In this document: positions 1 to 12,350 of the stretch, one piece after another
Layout: every line of letters begins with the position of its first letter
Position numbering within the stretch: position 1 is the stretch's first letter
Source of the DNA: Maratus speciosus
Taxonomy: Eukaryota > Arthropoda > Arachnida > Araneae > Salticidae
Assembly (NCBI GenBank): GCA_963932465.1
Contig: OZ010791.1
Coordinates: 324,341,283 to 324,405,282 of the forward strand
Reading direction: 5' to 3'
Length of the DNA stretch: 64,000 bases
The notes under the pieces: model-generated
Told to the model about the DNA's origin: nothing
Databases searched by the model: none
The model's input: the letters and a program-made list of their open reading frames with translations, nothing else
Position numbers and translations under genes: made by a program

Positions 1-540
1 TAAAGTAGCGATGATTGCTGGAAATGCATTTTTAATTATGTTATGTGCTTTTATGTTTCACTATATTTATGCATTGTATACGGTGTGTATAAATGCTGTA
101 ATTGATATAGAGGGCTACTCTAAAGAATTCGTAATGATTACTGGGTATGATTGCAAATTGCTTAAAGGTGATTTTAAATGAGTTAGGCATTTTTACGCTG
201 AACCGCATTTGGTTTACTAAGAAATGTTTGTAAAACATATATAAAATAACATACAGGGTCACGCAAAGAATTGGATACATGGCCGTCTATAAATGATAAT
301 TTCTTGAAATGTGATTCCGGTAGTTTTAAGAGTGTTTTACTTTGAATTAAACTTTAGCTAAATAGAGGCGTGTAATATAGGTATTAGGTTCACTGCAGAG
401 TTTTACAAAAGTATACAAGTATGTTTAAATTTATTAGTATAAATTGCTGAAAGAGAAATTTCAACCTGTTATGTGTTTTCTTGCTAAACTAAATTTCTCC
501 ATTATATAGTATATATATCAACCTACAGATCAAATACAGG
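1..540. other. AT-rich sequence without recognisable features
   Basis: Only short open frames are present, with no recognisable domain, codon bias or splice structure. I see no repeat boundary in this stretch. Confidence 0.5.
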
Positions 541-760
541 GCTGTTCAAAAGAATTGGAATACATATTTGCTATGGACGGTAACTGCTGAAATCAGTTTT
601 TCAAATGTTTTATGTGTTTCCTAAAATGTTTACTTAATTCAGTTATATACCTTATTTCCCTAAATAACGAAGTTTTGTTAAAGCATTCAGGAAGTGTTGG
701 AAAGTGTTTCATAATCTATGCTTAACACATGATTTTTCTTACTTGTTTTGTTAATAAATA
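541..760 (+). repeat. Old dispersed repeat, related to 61715-61900
   Basis: This stretch aligns by eye with 61715-61900. Shared blocks include a 'TTTTCAAATGTT' core, 'GAAGTTTTG', 'GGAAGTGTTG' and 'ATAATCTATG', in the same order and orientation. Divergence is high, so the copies are old. No ends or target-site duplications are visible. It may belong to the same broad family as the R1 pieces near 50-55 kb, but I cannot show that. Confidence 0.5.
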
Positions 761-1739
761 AAAGTTTAATTTTGACCAGAACATAAAGACTCGTATAAAA
801 ATTGAACAGAAGTTCGTTTCGGAGATAGGTTGAATTCATCTGTTCTCTCTAAGCCTCTGTGCACATGAAATTTATAAAGAGTGTACATAGTTCGCATTAA
901 GAATTTGCATTCTGCATTTCCGCCAAAATGTTCACCTATGAGTAAATGTGACAGGTGAGGCATTCTATAAATGCAAGTTTAAAAATACAGCAATATTAAT
1001 AACAGAACAAAAATGTGTAGAAAATAATATTATTAAACGTTTCAGAGAGGGGGGGAAGACATGAAGACAATTTCTATGTTCGGGAATATGTTGTCTATCA
1101 ACATAGTAGCTATACATCATTCAAAAATAAAGAATTAAAAATATATTTATTTTAGTAAACAACCACAAAAAAAAATCCTTAGATGTAATTAAAATATTTT
1201 GTTAAAAATTCAGTAGAATTTTGGTGAAATCAAATGATTTTTTTGTCACAGTGCACATAACAAAAGAAGATATCAACAGGGTACGACAAAAAGTATAATA
1301 TATATAAAGTAATAAAGTATAATATATAAAGTATACTTCATAATTTGAAATAGCGCGTTAAGCTAACAATTGATTAGTATGTCTATGTATAACTATGTAT
1401 AACTATGTCTGTTTTTAACTAATTGAAGTTAGATAAATAATATTCTTTTGTTATCCTCTTGAAAAAAAAAAAAATATTATTCAGACATAAAATAAATAAA
1501 TAAACAAATAAACTAATATAAAAGCAATATTTCAGGAAGTATCTGTCTAAGCTATAACAATGAAAACAAAAGTTTGAGTGCGTGTCTGTGCCAATCTGTC
1601 TATCTGTCCAGATTTTTATAGATTGCGGCAGGCTGCTGAAGAGACTGCTACAAAATTTACTAGGAAGTTGCAACTATGTATGAAGCAGTTCAAATTTCGT
1701 TTTTGTTTTTGTTTTTGTTTTTAATTTATTTTTAATGCT
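761..1739. other. AT-rich sequence, no gene seen
   Basis: Simple AT-rich DNA with a G run near 1049, short A runs and a few 'GTATAATATATAAAG' duplications near 1290-1335. Open frames here are short and of low complexity. Confidence 0.5.
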
Positions 1740-2660
1740 ATTTTCAGCAATTTTTTTTATTTATTTTTTTATTTTTGCGTTTTGCGGCGATTTTTTCCGC
1801 ATTAGTCAAAGGAATCCAGTTTCACTCTTTTAACCCAAAAAAGTAAATTTTATCCCTTTACTTTATTCCGAATTCGTACAGTGGTTTTGAATTTTTACGA
1901 ATTTACTTATGCGACTTTTTATGTTTACCTTTTTTTAATAATCCGGTTTACATTTTTTAGCCCAATATAGTAAATTGAGTGCTCTGCGATTTTTTAAGTT
2001 TTCAGGATTTCTTTGTGATTATTTTTTTCGCGTTTTGAGGCAATTTTTACACATTATTAAAAATAATCGGGTAACAATCTTTTAGTCCAATATTTTAAAT
2101 GTTCTCCTCTGATCAATAAAGTTTATTCGGAGTTAGTACAGTGATTTTTGATATTTTTGCATTTATTTATTTTTATTTTATTTTATTTTTTCATTTTTCA
2201 TTTTATTATTATTATTATTATCATTTTGCGTTTTGTCGAATTTTGCGGAAATTGTTTCATATTCCTAAAGGGAATCTTGTTTGAATGTAGTACAATATAG
2301 AAAATTTTGTATTTCGTGAATTTAAAATTTTTCGCAATTTTTTATGTGATTTTTTAATGTTTCGCGATGATTTTTTGAAATTCGTAAAAGTAATCCGGTT
2401 TCAATGTTTTAGCCTAAATTTTCTTCTAGTTTTCAATAAAGTTTATTCGCAATTCGTGCAGCATTTTTTTAATTTTTTTGCGAATTGTTTATGCAGTTTT
2501 TAGCACTTTTTCGCATTTCGCCGCGATTTTTCTCTGTTAGTAAAAGAAATCACGTTTCGTTGTTTCAGCCCAAAGTAGAAAATTTTATTTTCTGCGATTT
2601 TTGAATTTTTCCGATTTTTTCGAAATTTGTAGTGATTTTTTCACATTCATTTTCTGAAAC
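1740..2660 (+). repeat. Degenerate T-rich repeat field
   Basis: A recurring block resembling 'AATCCGGTTTCAATGTTTTAG' followed by 'CCCAATATAGTAAATTTT' occurs about six times, beginning near 1811, 1937, 2065, 2270, 2389 and 2546. Between the blocks are T-rich runs such as 'GCGATTTTT' and 'TTTTTCGCATT'. Spacing varies from about 120 to 205 bases, so this is an eroded tandem array rather than a clean satellite. No coding frame crosses it. Confidence 0.7.
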
Positions 2661-2662
2661 TG

Positions 2663-2689
2663 AAAAAAAAAAAAAAAAAAAAAAAAAAA
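2663..2689. repeat. Poly-A tract
   Basis: An uninterrupted run of 27 A immediately follows the T-rich repeat field. It could be a retroposon tail, but no target duplication was found. Confidence 0.9.
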
Positions 2690-2893
2690 TCCGATAAAAT
2701 TTAATAAAAAAAAAAATAATAACAAGAAAGAAATAGGTGAAATTTATTTTTCAAATTGGGAGAATGCCAAATCGTTCCCCATAACTTTATTATGAATGAC
2801 GATACTGAAAATTTGAATTTGATCTGGGTCGATAACCGCATGCCTTTGAGATAAAGCAATTATACTTTTTTAACGAGAAAAATAATGAGTTTT

Positions 2894-2914
2894 GTACGAT
2901 GTCTGACATCGTAC
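2894..2914. repeat. Perfect 21-base palindrome
   Basis: GTACGATGTC, one T, then GACATCGTAC form a perfect 10-base inverted repeat with a one-base centre. It lies just before a run of 30 A at 2935-2964. No function is apparent. Confidence 0.85.
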
Positions 2915-2929
2915 ACCCTAACCCTGAAT

Positions 2930-2934
<5 letters not shown>

Positions 2935-2964
<30 letters not shown>
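2935..2964. repeat. Poly-A tract
   Basis: A run of 30 A. Apparent lysine-rich and phenylalanine-rich reading frames across it are artefacts of the homopolymer. Confidence 0.9.
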
Positions 2965-2967
<3 letters not shown>

Positions 2968-5900
2968 TTAGAATTCAAGGTCCATTTGATTCAGAACCAG
3001 TGCAGGAGTATAAAACAAGGGTGTACGCTTCTAAAAGCAGCAGGGTGCCGCAACCGGATGTTTGTTTGGGAAAAATTCGACTAGGGAAGCGATTGAAACT
3101 TGTGTGGTTCAATAATAAATCAAATTGATTTTATAGATGAATACACATGTTTGCCAGATATGATTATTTTTTGATAATTTATTTTTCTTCATAAAGGTGT
3201 TAACTTTTTCATAATAACTTAATTCTGTTCCAGTAATAAAAAACTGTCTGGATAATTTTTGCACATATTTTTCCAGTGATAATATATAATTTAAATTTAA
3301 AGCGTAATTGAAAGTACGACAAAAAAATATTTTAACAAATTATTTATACAAAAATTTCTGTAATACATAGGTATTATAGATTTAGTGCATGATAGACACA
3401 GTAGAAACTGCATTAACATTCTCTAAAACATAATATTAACACAATATTCGACATCACTCTGAAAAATACAATTTTGAGTACCACACGTTTAACTTACCGT
3501 TTCCTCTAAAGATGTCGCCACTAAAATAGATCGCTGTGAAATCCGAAATTTTATTTTATAGGGAAGACTGGAATCTCATTTTTTGATATATAAAGAACAA
3601 CTTCTGAATACTTTGTAAACGAAAAGCAACCGTCAACAAGGTATATTAATTTAAAGTTATACTTCCGTTAAGTTGTTGGAATGGATATGCTACTAAACAG
3701 TGTAAATAATAATAATAATAAAAAAAAAAACCCATTGATACTTGATTTCCAGTACAAATAAGTCCATTAGAACATTAAAATATATACATAAAAGAGTGAC
3801 TTGCACAAAATAGTAATGCATTTTTAAATATTTTATATTTAATAAAATGAATAAAATAATACCGCTTGTAAATTTATTTTTATTTGATTCTTATAAATAG
3901 TAAATTTCAAGATATAATTTTTGATATATTTATTTCTATTTAAATACATATATTTAAATTTATATCAAATTTACATCCACTTATATAATTGAACTTCATT
4001 CTAAGAAAACAAAAAAAAGAAATATAATGAATGATTTCTGAAACCATTAATATTTTATAGACAACATTCTACTTTTAAAAATGTCATTAACTAAAATCAT
4101 TGTCGTAATTTTTGTCAGCTTTTCTTTTCCGAACTGTGGCAAAAATGTATTAACATAGATTTTTTTTCCATGAGCACTATTATTACTTATTTTTCGGTTA
4201 AATAAAACAAGTAGGATTCAAAGGTACACAGTTACATTTTACATCATAGGAACGTATTTACATCACCAGCGTATAGAAATTGATAACTCATTGTCAACTG
4301 AATATAAGTTTCAGAGATAGATGGCAGCACCAAACAATATTAACCGTTTATTGAAAATTTCCCTTTTCTGTTGAAGTAATTTAGTAATTCCATGAAATAA
4401 CTTGAATGAAACAGAGATTTAAGTTTTTGTAAATATTTACAGTAAATTAAAATTAACTCCAACTTTAATTAATAAATTTTCACTAAAGTGTGGTACTTTA
4501 ATATCACATTTCAATTTATTATATATTTTTCAGATCTAATACTTTGAAATTTCTTACACTCTATACTACTAAGTAAAATAATAATAATAATAATAATGAT
4601 AAGTAAACAAATAAAATAAAATAAAATAAATGGGTAAAAATCTCAGGTTCCACTAAGAAAGATATTTTCCTGTAGATTGTTTTTAAAATATATTTTTATA
4701 TTAAATTTTACAGAAATACAATTTTTAAGCAAATTATAGTACTACATTTGTAACAAGACATTTTTACTCGAAATGTTGAAATTAGGAAAAAAAAAAAAAA
4801 AAAAAAAACTGCTGGTTGGATTTTTGTATTACCGGGTCTGTGTACATTATAGAAATTTGTACTTCTACAGCGTTAAACTGCATAATTGAGCAAATACAGC
4901 GACAATTGTCATACATTATTCCACTAATCTTTATTTTCAAAGACTCTAAAGTCAGTTATGATACATTTTATTTCTCTTCACAAGTTCACAAATGCACAAA
5001 TTAACAAAAAATTTCTTACCAGGGTAGGTGATAAACATGTCATGGACCCTCCGCCACTATTGTCGCATTTTCGCATATGAGTATTATATGTTCCTAAATA
5101 TTCTAGGATGAAATTTTAAAGTTTCTGGCGGGTTTATTTTATTTTCCGGCTACTGATAGAATTCATCCATGTGATACCGAAAGAACTCTGGGTTCCAATT
5201 TTTCTGTAAATTTATATTTCGAAGTATCAATTTCATTATTTATTGACATTTCATTTTATTGATCAATTATGTGCATTGTTTGTAAACAAAAAAATGTTTG
5301 TTTTTTAAATGCTTATTAGCCCCCGGTACGGTATGTTATTTCTTTCTTCCAGCTTATTTTGAGCCGTCCCCCAAAAATAACGTTACCTTATAGAAGCCAG
5401 CCGTAAAACAAAGCACTACGATTAAATACTCTATAACAATTTTTTAAACTTCTAAGCATCGCACATTTTCAATTTTAATCTTGGAATCAATTCCATAGAC
5501 AACCTTATGACATTTGTTATTCGTAAATAAAGTTAATTCATCGTAATTTTCTCTGTCACAATCATAATCTTCTCATTCCGGGAAACATACTTTTCCAGAT
5601 AAATTCCTTGTAGTGCTTTTTAGTCTATTAAACACGGATACAGAATACTTGTTTTAACTATATTTTGATTAAAAAAAAAAAAAAAATCCTTGTAAATAAC
5701 AGATAGATTTTAGCCTAAACGTGTTTTCACACAGTTAGATATCTCTGTAATTTATTTTTGTGACAAAATATTTTATTGTTAATACCAATAAAATTGAACA
5801 TAATTTCACTTGCAAAGAGAGCTTTCACTGAAAATATTTTTAAATAAATTTATTTTTTTAAAACAAATAAATAAATGCTTATAGACAAACACATTGTGTC

Positions 5901-6415
5901 AAAATTTAACCATAAACATATTCACTAACGTAATTTCAATTTGCGTTATTCTGAATATCTTAATATAAACGATAACAATCAAAGCTATATGCCATCTAAC
6001 AAATGCTTGTGGAATAAATGTAGACCTTAAACTTCAGTATAAAAAAAAAATCCCGTATGATTTTAGAAGAATACATAAAAATACATTTCAACAGTATATT
6101 TAAAATTATCAGTGGAAATAAATATACATTTTAAAGGTTGAATCGTGGGATTATAATTCTTTAAAAATGATAACATCGAAAGATGTAACTTTAAAGTCTC
6201 AACAATACACACAATCAAAACAAAGCTCACAAGTGGCAATAATATCTTCTCTCCTACTTGATTATCTTTGATGCTAAGCAATATAAAATAATGGTGTTCG
6301 ACGATTAGTTTATCTACTCGCTGCATACAGAAGCGATACAGCTACTATTGCTGCAAAATTTTTAACTAAAAGTATTTCATTAAAAGATTGAAATTTGTAA
6401 GAAGATTATATATAT

Positions 6416-6455
<40 letters not shown>

Positions 6456-7220
6456 TAGATTAGCCCCTATATACATGGGATTTCTTTTTTTTTTTTAATC
6501 AAATTGTATCGCTTCTTATATTTGTTCAAATACGCTAAAATCTTTGGTTGAAAATTAGAACTCACTTTGAGATGATAAACAAGCGTTTTATCGATGTTGA
6601 AAATTAAGCATTTATTCAAATCCTTCAATATTCAATTTACCTTATGTGCAATATTTTATTGAAGGCTTATCAGATTAATTTTATTAGCAAATAAAACTAA
6701 AACTAGTAAATTTTAAATCCGTTATATGCGTTAAAATTCTTCAAATTATAATCCGCTGAAAAACTCGCGGCGTCACTCGCAAAATAACTGAATTATGCCT
6801 TGTGGTATTTGTGTGCATATTTTTTATAGAACAAATTATACTGCTACGGATATTAAAAAAAATTACTAATTAAACCACAATTTGACTAAACTTTATTATT
6901 TCACTGCATTAGATGAAAATGAGACTTAAATTAATGAGAACTAAATCTCTTTCTAAATAAAAGATAATTTAGAATGTATTTTGAAGATTTTACTCTCATA
7001 TTAGTTTTCATTCTGAAGATTTACATTTTTTAAAACCCATAGCTAGCATTTACATTTTAAAAGTAACCATCCTGTCATAGTCCAAGATTCTAGTCTAACA
7101 CTTACATAACCTTATATCTTACATTGAAAACACTTTTAATTCCTTGGAAATTTTTTCCAGGTATGACATTTATTACGTTCGATCATTAAATCAGAAGAAA
7201 TTGCTGATCTTAACGCAACT
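2965..7220. other. Long AT-rich stretch without genes
   Basis: I see no domain, splice-like exon chain or RNA gene. The stretch holds small A runs (for example near 4786-4808 and 5670), short AAT and ATAAA microsatellites near 3707 and 4580-4630, and the CA/TA microsatellite listed separately. Confidence 0.5.
6408..6456. repeat. Compound (TA)n(CA)n(TA)n microsatellite
   Basis: Alternating TA, then CA, then TA dinucleotides directly visible in the sequence. Confidence 0.95.
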
Positions 7221-7950
7221 TTAAGGGGGAAGGATACCTTTGAACACGTCTAAAAAGTAAAAAATATCACTATGTTCCAAGCTTCAAAACTTGTGTAATA
7301 AGTCAAAAATAAAAATCAAACTTCATTTAAATATAAAGCTCATATTTAAATTTATGTATAAATAAATATATATACTTGTAAATTCATAAATAAATAATGA
7401 AATGATAAGTTTAAAAATATATGATAATAAGAGAAAAAAAAATCTTGCGCGCATGATAAAATGTGAAAATATGCATATAAAGAGGAAATCTTGGTGAAAA
7501 TAAGTACATAATAGTGTTACCTTTATACTAAAACCAGAATATCTTAAAAATATTGACTAAATTAAAAAATTAACAGAAAATAAGATTTTTCACTTAAAAA
7601 AATATTTTTAAAGTAAAAAATTGAAAAAAAAAAAATTACCTTTTTCTGGTTTTAAGTTGTAGATAATACAGAAGTGAATATGTTTTGAAAATTTCTTTTG
7701 ATTGCCGTGCATAGTTTTTTAGTAACACTGCGCGCCGTATCAAAATTCATCATTTTAAAAAAACGCAACGCAAAGTTCAATTATCCTATGTAGTCTTAAT
7801 ATATAGTCTTGATAAAACTACCATAATTAGTAAAATAATGGGAATTTTTTAATGCGGTTTTTTGCATATTGTTCAGAAATGATTACGAAATCAAAATATG
7901 TATTAAAAAATTTTCGAAAATTTTGAAGGTTTAACGGTATCCTACCTTAA
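7221..7950. mobile_element. TTAA-flanked non-autonomous DNA element
   Basis: TTAA occurs at 7221-7224 and 7947-7950. The left end reads TTAA-GGGGGAAGGATACC and the right end, inverted, TTAA-GGTAGGATACC. GGATACC is shared and the outermost bases are G-rich. TTAA targets are typical of piggyBac and some related superfamilies. The ~720-bp interior is AT-rich with no long frame, so it is a MITE-like passenger. An outer G-run end also occurs in the TTAA element at 40786-41545. Confidence 0.65.
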
Positions 7951-8324
7951 TTTTTCTGCCATTAGCTGCATTCAAACCTTCCCGCGTCTCAGATTCGGGA
8001 ATCGTACGGGGCTTGAGCACACATCAGTCAAAATCTAATAGCCCAATTAAGTTAAATTATCCTCCCACTTTGATACATTCCCCGCCTGCTGGAAAATCTT
8101 TCAAGTGTTCTTAAGGAAACCCCGGCTCTCCCGCAAAAAAAATTCAGTTCTTAGAGATTTGAGCATGCTCCAATAACATCATAGTGTGATTTAAAGAAGT
8201 ATATGGTTCCGGGGACTCGCGCGAACTGACGAATACATTGTATCTTTGAACTGGACAATAAAAATAAATAAAATTCCTACTGGCTCGTGCTACATAGGCG
8301 CAGGTAGATTTCGGAGCTAAGTGC
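7951..8324. other. Unassigned moderately GC-richer stretch
   Basis: This lies between two MITEs and has higher GC than its surroundings (for example 7980-8110 and 8200-8225). It may be a remnant of an older element or host unique DNA. No frame or RNA structure is recognised. Confidence 0.35.
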
Positions 8325-8529
8325 TACACTGTTAAAAATTTGCAGCATTCTGGCAGGTCATTTGACCGTTTTTTTCCGAAAACGGTTACAAAACCATAAT
8401 TTTAACACTATTCTGACATATTATTGACCATTTTATGGTCAGAATATAATAAAATTATGGTTATGAAACCGTTTTTTCAAAAAACGGTCAAATGACCTGC
8501 CAGAATGCTGCAAAATTTTTAACAGTGTA
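8325..8529. mobile_element. TA-flanked palindromic MITE, 205 bp
   Basis: The outer ~47 bases are near-perfect inverted repeats: TACACTGTTAAAAATTTGCA at the left is matched at the right by TGCAAAATTTTTAACAGTGTA. The arms continue through GCATTCTGGCAGGTCATTTG. TA dinucleotides at 8325-8326 and 8528-8529 fit a TA target duplication, with the element proper beginning CACTGTTAAAAA. Internal sequence is also largely self-complementary, so the whole element could fold as one hairpin. Tc1/mariner-type mobilisation is inferred from the TA target. Confidence 0.85.
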
Positions 8530-9324
8530 ATTTTACCAACAAAAACTAAATAAAGATTAGAGACAGACACAGTTTAACAATACTATCTGTCCGCTTTCGA
8601 TGAGTTTTTAATTTCATTTTTCTTTGGTTTTATCAGTATCCTGTTAATACGATATTTTCTTTCTTCAATCGGTATATATTTTTATTTTTATTTTTCTGTA
8701 AGAATTGGTCCCATCAAAATTTGTCAATATAAAAGTAATAGATAATATTAAGAAGATTTATAATAAATTTAAGCGCCTTTGATATCTTGTGAATTGACGA
8801 AGTTATAAATTATTTTCTTCTTCAACCCCCCCCCCCCCTTTTATTGTTTTCATTTTAATTTTCTTTTGCGGTAAGAGTTGGTTGTATCTAAAACTTGTTA
8901 ATATAAAAGTTGCAGATAATATTAAGGAGATTTCTAGTAAATTTTGTTGGATATGATATCTTGAGAATTGGCAAAGTTATGATTTTTTTATCCCTAAAAC
9001 CTATTTTTTTCGCCCCTTGAGACCATTTTTAATTTTATCAATAATCTGTGATACATAATTTTTTCTCCCCTTTTCTAGAAGTAATAATAACTTTAAATAG
9101 ATTTTATAGGTATTATAATTAAGAAGTTGCGGGTTTTTTTCTGTTTCACAAAGCCAGTCCTTATTTTCATCCCTTTGGTGCGATTTTGTCTATTAACGAA
9201 CTTGGCCGAGATTTTCTGCCCCTTGATTTTATGTATCAGTTTGGAAGAGATTTGTGCAGAATTCTGAAAGTTATAGTGTCCATAAAAAAGTGATATATAT
9301 ATCACTTTTTTCTCTTTTTTTTTA
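8530..9324. other. AT-rich stretch with a C run
   Basis: No gene is seen. There is a run of 13 C at 8826-8838. Two imperfectly repeated segments are present, around 8700-8820 and 8870-8990. Both contain 'TAAGA.TTGGT', 'AATATAAAAGT.G.AGATAATATTAAG.AGATTT' and a following 'GATATCTTG.GAATTG', suggesting an old duplication of about 180 bases. Confidence 0.5.
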
Positions 9325-9332
9325 CTCCACCC

Positions 9333-9368
<36 letters not shown>

Positions 9369-9380
9369 GGGGGGGGGAGT
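9325..9380. repeat. C5-(AT)n-G11 hairpin microsatellite
   Basis: ACTCCACCCCC at the left, about 16 AT units, then a run of 11 G and AGT. The flanks are complementary, so the whole block can form a cruciform with a dinucleotide core. Confidence 0.85.
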
Positions 9381-9419
9381 TACAGTTCAATTTTGGCCGA
9401 CATATATCTAGATATATAT

Positions 9420-9829
9420 GAAAATAAAAGTGAATTACATAAAGGCATAATCAGTTTCAGATATATAGACGACGTTTTGATGGTCGAGCTGATGGAATGA
9501 TGACTAACCATGAATTTAAGTATTATCCAAAAAATTTAGAATTGAAACTTTCCGGTAGTCATAATAGTTATAATACAAATTATTTAGATGTAAATCTAAA
9601 ATTCGAAAACAGAAATTTAATTACATCTGTTTATGATAAAAGAGAGGACTTTAAAACAATTGCAATATTGAATTTCAAATCAAATGTCTATATATTTGTA
9701 TTCAGAAACATATATATTAACGGTTTAAACAGATTAAACCGATTGACATCAGATAGAGGCATTTTGAAGGAGGATATGCTTAAATGGTTCGTCATTGCTG
9801 TGAAAACGTCATCCTGTGAGTGTGGTTAA
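9420..9829 (+). pseudogene. Reverse transcriptase fragment with RYIDD box (GIY-YIG/Penelope-type or relative)
   Basis: A frame ending at 9500 encodes SFRYIDDVLMVELME and stops. FRYIDDVL is the catalytic palm motif of a reverse transcriptase. From 9497, shifted by one frame, an open stretch of 110 codons continues with YYPKNLELKLSG, then TNYLDVNLKF and SVYDKREDF. This order (YIDD, then YP.xLEL, then LD, then YDKRxDF) matches a reverse-transcriptase family common in invertebrates that I associate with Penelope-like or related retroelements. The family name is inference. The gene is broken: one frameshift lies after the YIDD box, upstream palm and finger motifs are not visible, and the 3' part ends near 9829. 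It may be another fragment of the same family as the retroelement at 32477-34582, but the two regions do not overlap in domain content. Confidence 0.65.
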
Positions 9830-10633
9830 AAATATGACGTATAATTATGTAAGAACTTGCAGTAACAGAAGTGAATTGATGCCTTTACTCGAAGCATGTG
9901 GATTACGGAATGTAGTGGAAACAGATCGCTTTTGATATTGATTGATTTCGGTCGGTCGGTCGGTTTGTTTCATTTAGTTTTAATCTTGTTTTTTTCGTTT
10001 TTCAGTATGGTCTCGGCATGTAAATCTGAGGAACGTTGCATGCTTAAAAACAGTTTTAACCCTGCATTAGCATGTCATACGCCACGCAACCTGTATCCAT
10101 GTTTCGTTAGTTATTTGTCTTGTTTCTTATGGTTGATTTTGTTTAAGTTGAAGTTGGTTATGTTGTGTTTTTTGAGATTGTTTAAGTTAAAATATAGTTC
10201 TTATTTGGTATGGTTCAGTTAATTTTGTACTCCAATTAGAGTTTACAGTTAGTGGTAATGTTTGAAATTACTATTGGATTTTTTTAACTATATATATGTA
10301 TGTATATATATATGGAGAGAGAGAGAGATAGATAAAGTTTTTAAGTGGGAGTAGTTTGGTGTTCTAGAGGCCATGATTGGCGTAGATCTACAAAAACGTT
10401 TCAGAAATTGCAACAAAGGGGAGAATGTAATAGTTTAATAGTTAATATTACTTACGAAATCTACCTAAATGTTAGTTCAAGGAGTAAGGTGCCGAGTCAA
10501 AATATTTCTTCAATTCACTTTTCCAAAGTCGTATAATGTGAACAACAGTTAAATAATTATTTTATAAATAAATTGTTATTTTACTATTTTTTAATTTTTA
10601 ATTTTTTATAATTAATATTATTAAATTTCTTTT
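9830..10633. other. Unassigned sequence with short microsatellites
   Basis: An open frame of 108 codons at 9896-10222 is hydrophobic and T-rich, with no recognised domain; I do not treat it as a gene. A (CGGT)n tract lies near 9948-9964. A TA/GA microsatellite lies near 10289-10332. Confidence 0.4.
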
Positions 10634-12350
10634 TAGAAAATTTAAATCTTAGTATATTCTTAAATATGCATGTTTTTGTTTGAATTCCATTTAAGTATTT
10701 TTTTTTCCTTTAACGGAAATAAATAGATGCGTGTAGAAAATTGCATTACATTAAAATATCTAGTATCTGTAAACAAAATTTCAGTTTCATCTTTGTTGAA
10801 TGATTTACTTGAAAATGTTTTACACAAGAAAAAAAAAATCAATTCTGTTTGAAAATTTTAATCTGAGTGTATTCTTAATTATGCATGGTTTTTGTTTTAT
10901 TTCCATTAAAGTAAATTTAAAATTTTTAACGGAAATAAATAAATGCGTGTAGCAAATTGCACTACATAAAAATATCTAATATCTATGAACAAACATTTCA
11001 ATTTGATCGTTGTTGAGCTGTTCACTTCAAAAAGTTTTACATAAGAAAAGAAAATCAAATTTGTTTCATTTTATAAATACAAGTAAACAAAATTTACATC
11101 ATAATATGTATATGCCAATTTGATTCCTTTTAAAAAATAGTATTATACAAGATTTCTCTTTCGATATCATATATTGTTTAAAATTTTCAATAGAAAAAAA
11201 AAATATATTTTTCAACTTCATTCCACTGTAAAATCTGAAATTCCCTCTTACAGTATTTTCTCAAATAATTTAGAATACTATTTTTTATCGTCTTAACCAA
11301 TATCTTAGACAGGTTTGAAATGTTTCCAAGCTTCGTTTCAATTCATATTTTGCTGAAAGCATAAAATTGTATAGGTAAAAACTGCTATGGGAAATAACTT
11401 TATTTTGCTTTTTGAATCCATTTAGAATAAAATGTGGAATATTTGTTGTCTGCACTAAAATGTGCTACATCAATTTCACAGCAAATGTTTGTTCTGGAAT
11501 TCAAATAAATTCTTTCCTCGTAGAAGTGGCATTTCGCATTTCTGAAATCTGAATATGTTTCAAAACTAAATGAATTATGTGTAAAATAACATTTTTGTTA
11601 AAAATTAATCATTGGTGTTCATGGATATATATGTCCCCGTATGGGGAATAAATAAGACGATAAAAATACCTAGTATCGACAAACAAAAATTTCAATTTAA
11701 TCTTTCTTGAATTGTTCACTTGAAAAGGTTTTACACAAGGATGAAATCAAATCTGTTTCATTTAATAAATACAGGTAAGCAAAATATATATATAATATGT
11801 ATTCGCCAATTTTCTCCTTTTTTTAAAATTATACGTATATTACAAGATTTCTTTTTCCATATCATATATTGTATAAAAATTTTTAAAGAAAAATAGGTAA
11901 TATTTTTCAATTTCGTTCCACTGTAAAATCGGAAATTACCTCTTACATTCTTCTTTGAAATAATTTAAAATAATATTTTTTATCGTCTTAACCAATACCT
12001 TAGACAGGTTTGAAATGTTTCCACCTTCGTTTCAATTCATATTTTTCTGAAAGCATAAAATTGTATAGGTAAAAATTGCTATGGGAAATAACTTTATTTT
12101 GCTTTTTGAATCCATTTAGAATAAAATGTGGAATATTTGTTGTATGTACTAAAATACGCTACATCAATATCTTAGCAAATATTTGTAATGGAATTCAAAT
12201 AAATTCGTAGCTCGTAGAAGTGGCTTTTCGCATTTCTCAAATTTAAATATGTTTCAAAACTGAATGAATTATGTGTAAATTGGCATTTTTGTTGAAAAAT
12301 ATTTATTGAACTTAATGGATAAATATGGCTCCGTATGGGGAATAAAGAAG
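10634..12350 (+). repeat. Large imperfect tandem duplication (~694-bp period)
   Basis: A segment containing 'ATGGGAAATAACTTTATTTTGC' at 11387 recurs at 12081, a period of about 694 bases, with continuous similarity on both sides (for example 'GAATCCATTTAGAATAAAATGTGGAATATTTGTTGT'). A shorter leading part of the unit ('TATATTCTTAAATATGCATG', 'AAAATATCTAGTATCTGTAAACAAA') is present three times, at about 10640, 10855 and 11650. The array is one partial unit of ~215 bp followed by two longer units. No coding frame spans it. Confidence 0.8.

Noticed and set aside
2790..3084. Lysine-rich and phenylalanine-rich small proteins
   Set aside because: Both frames are dominated by a run of 30 A.
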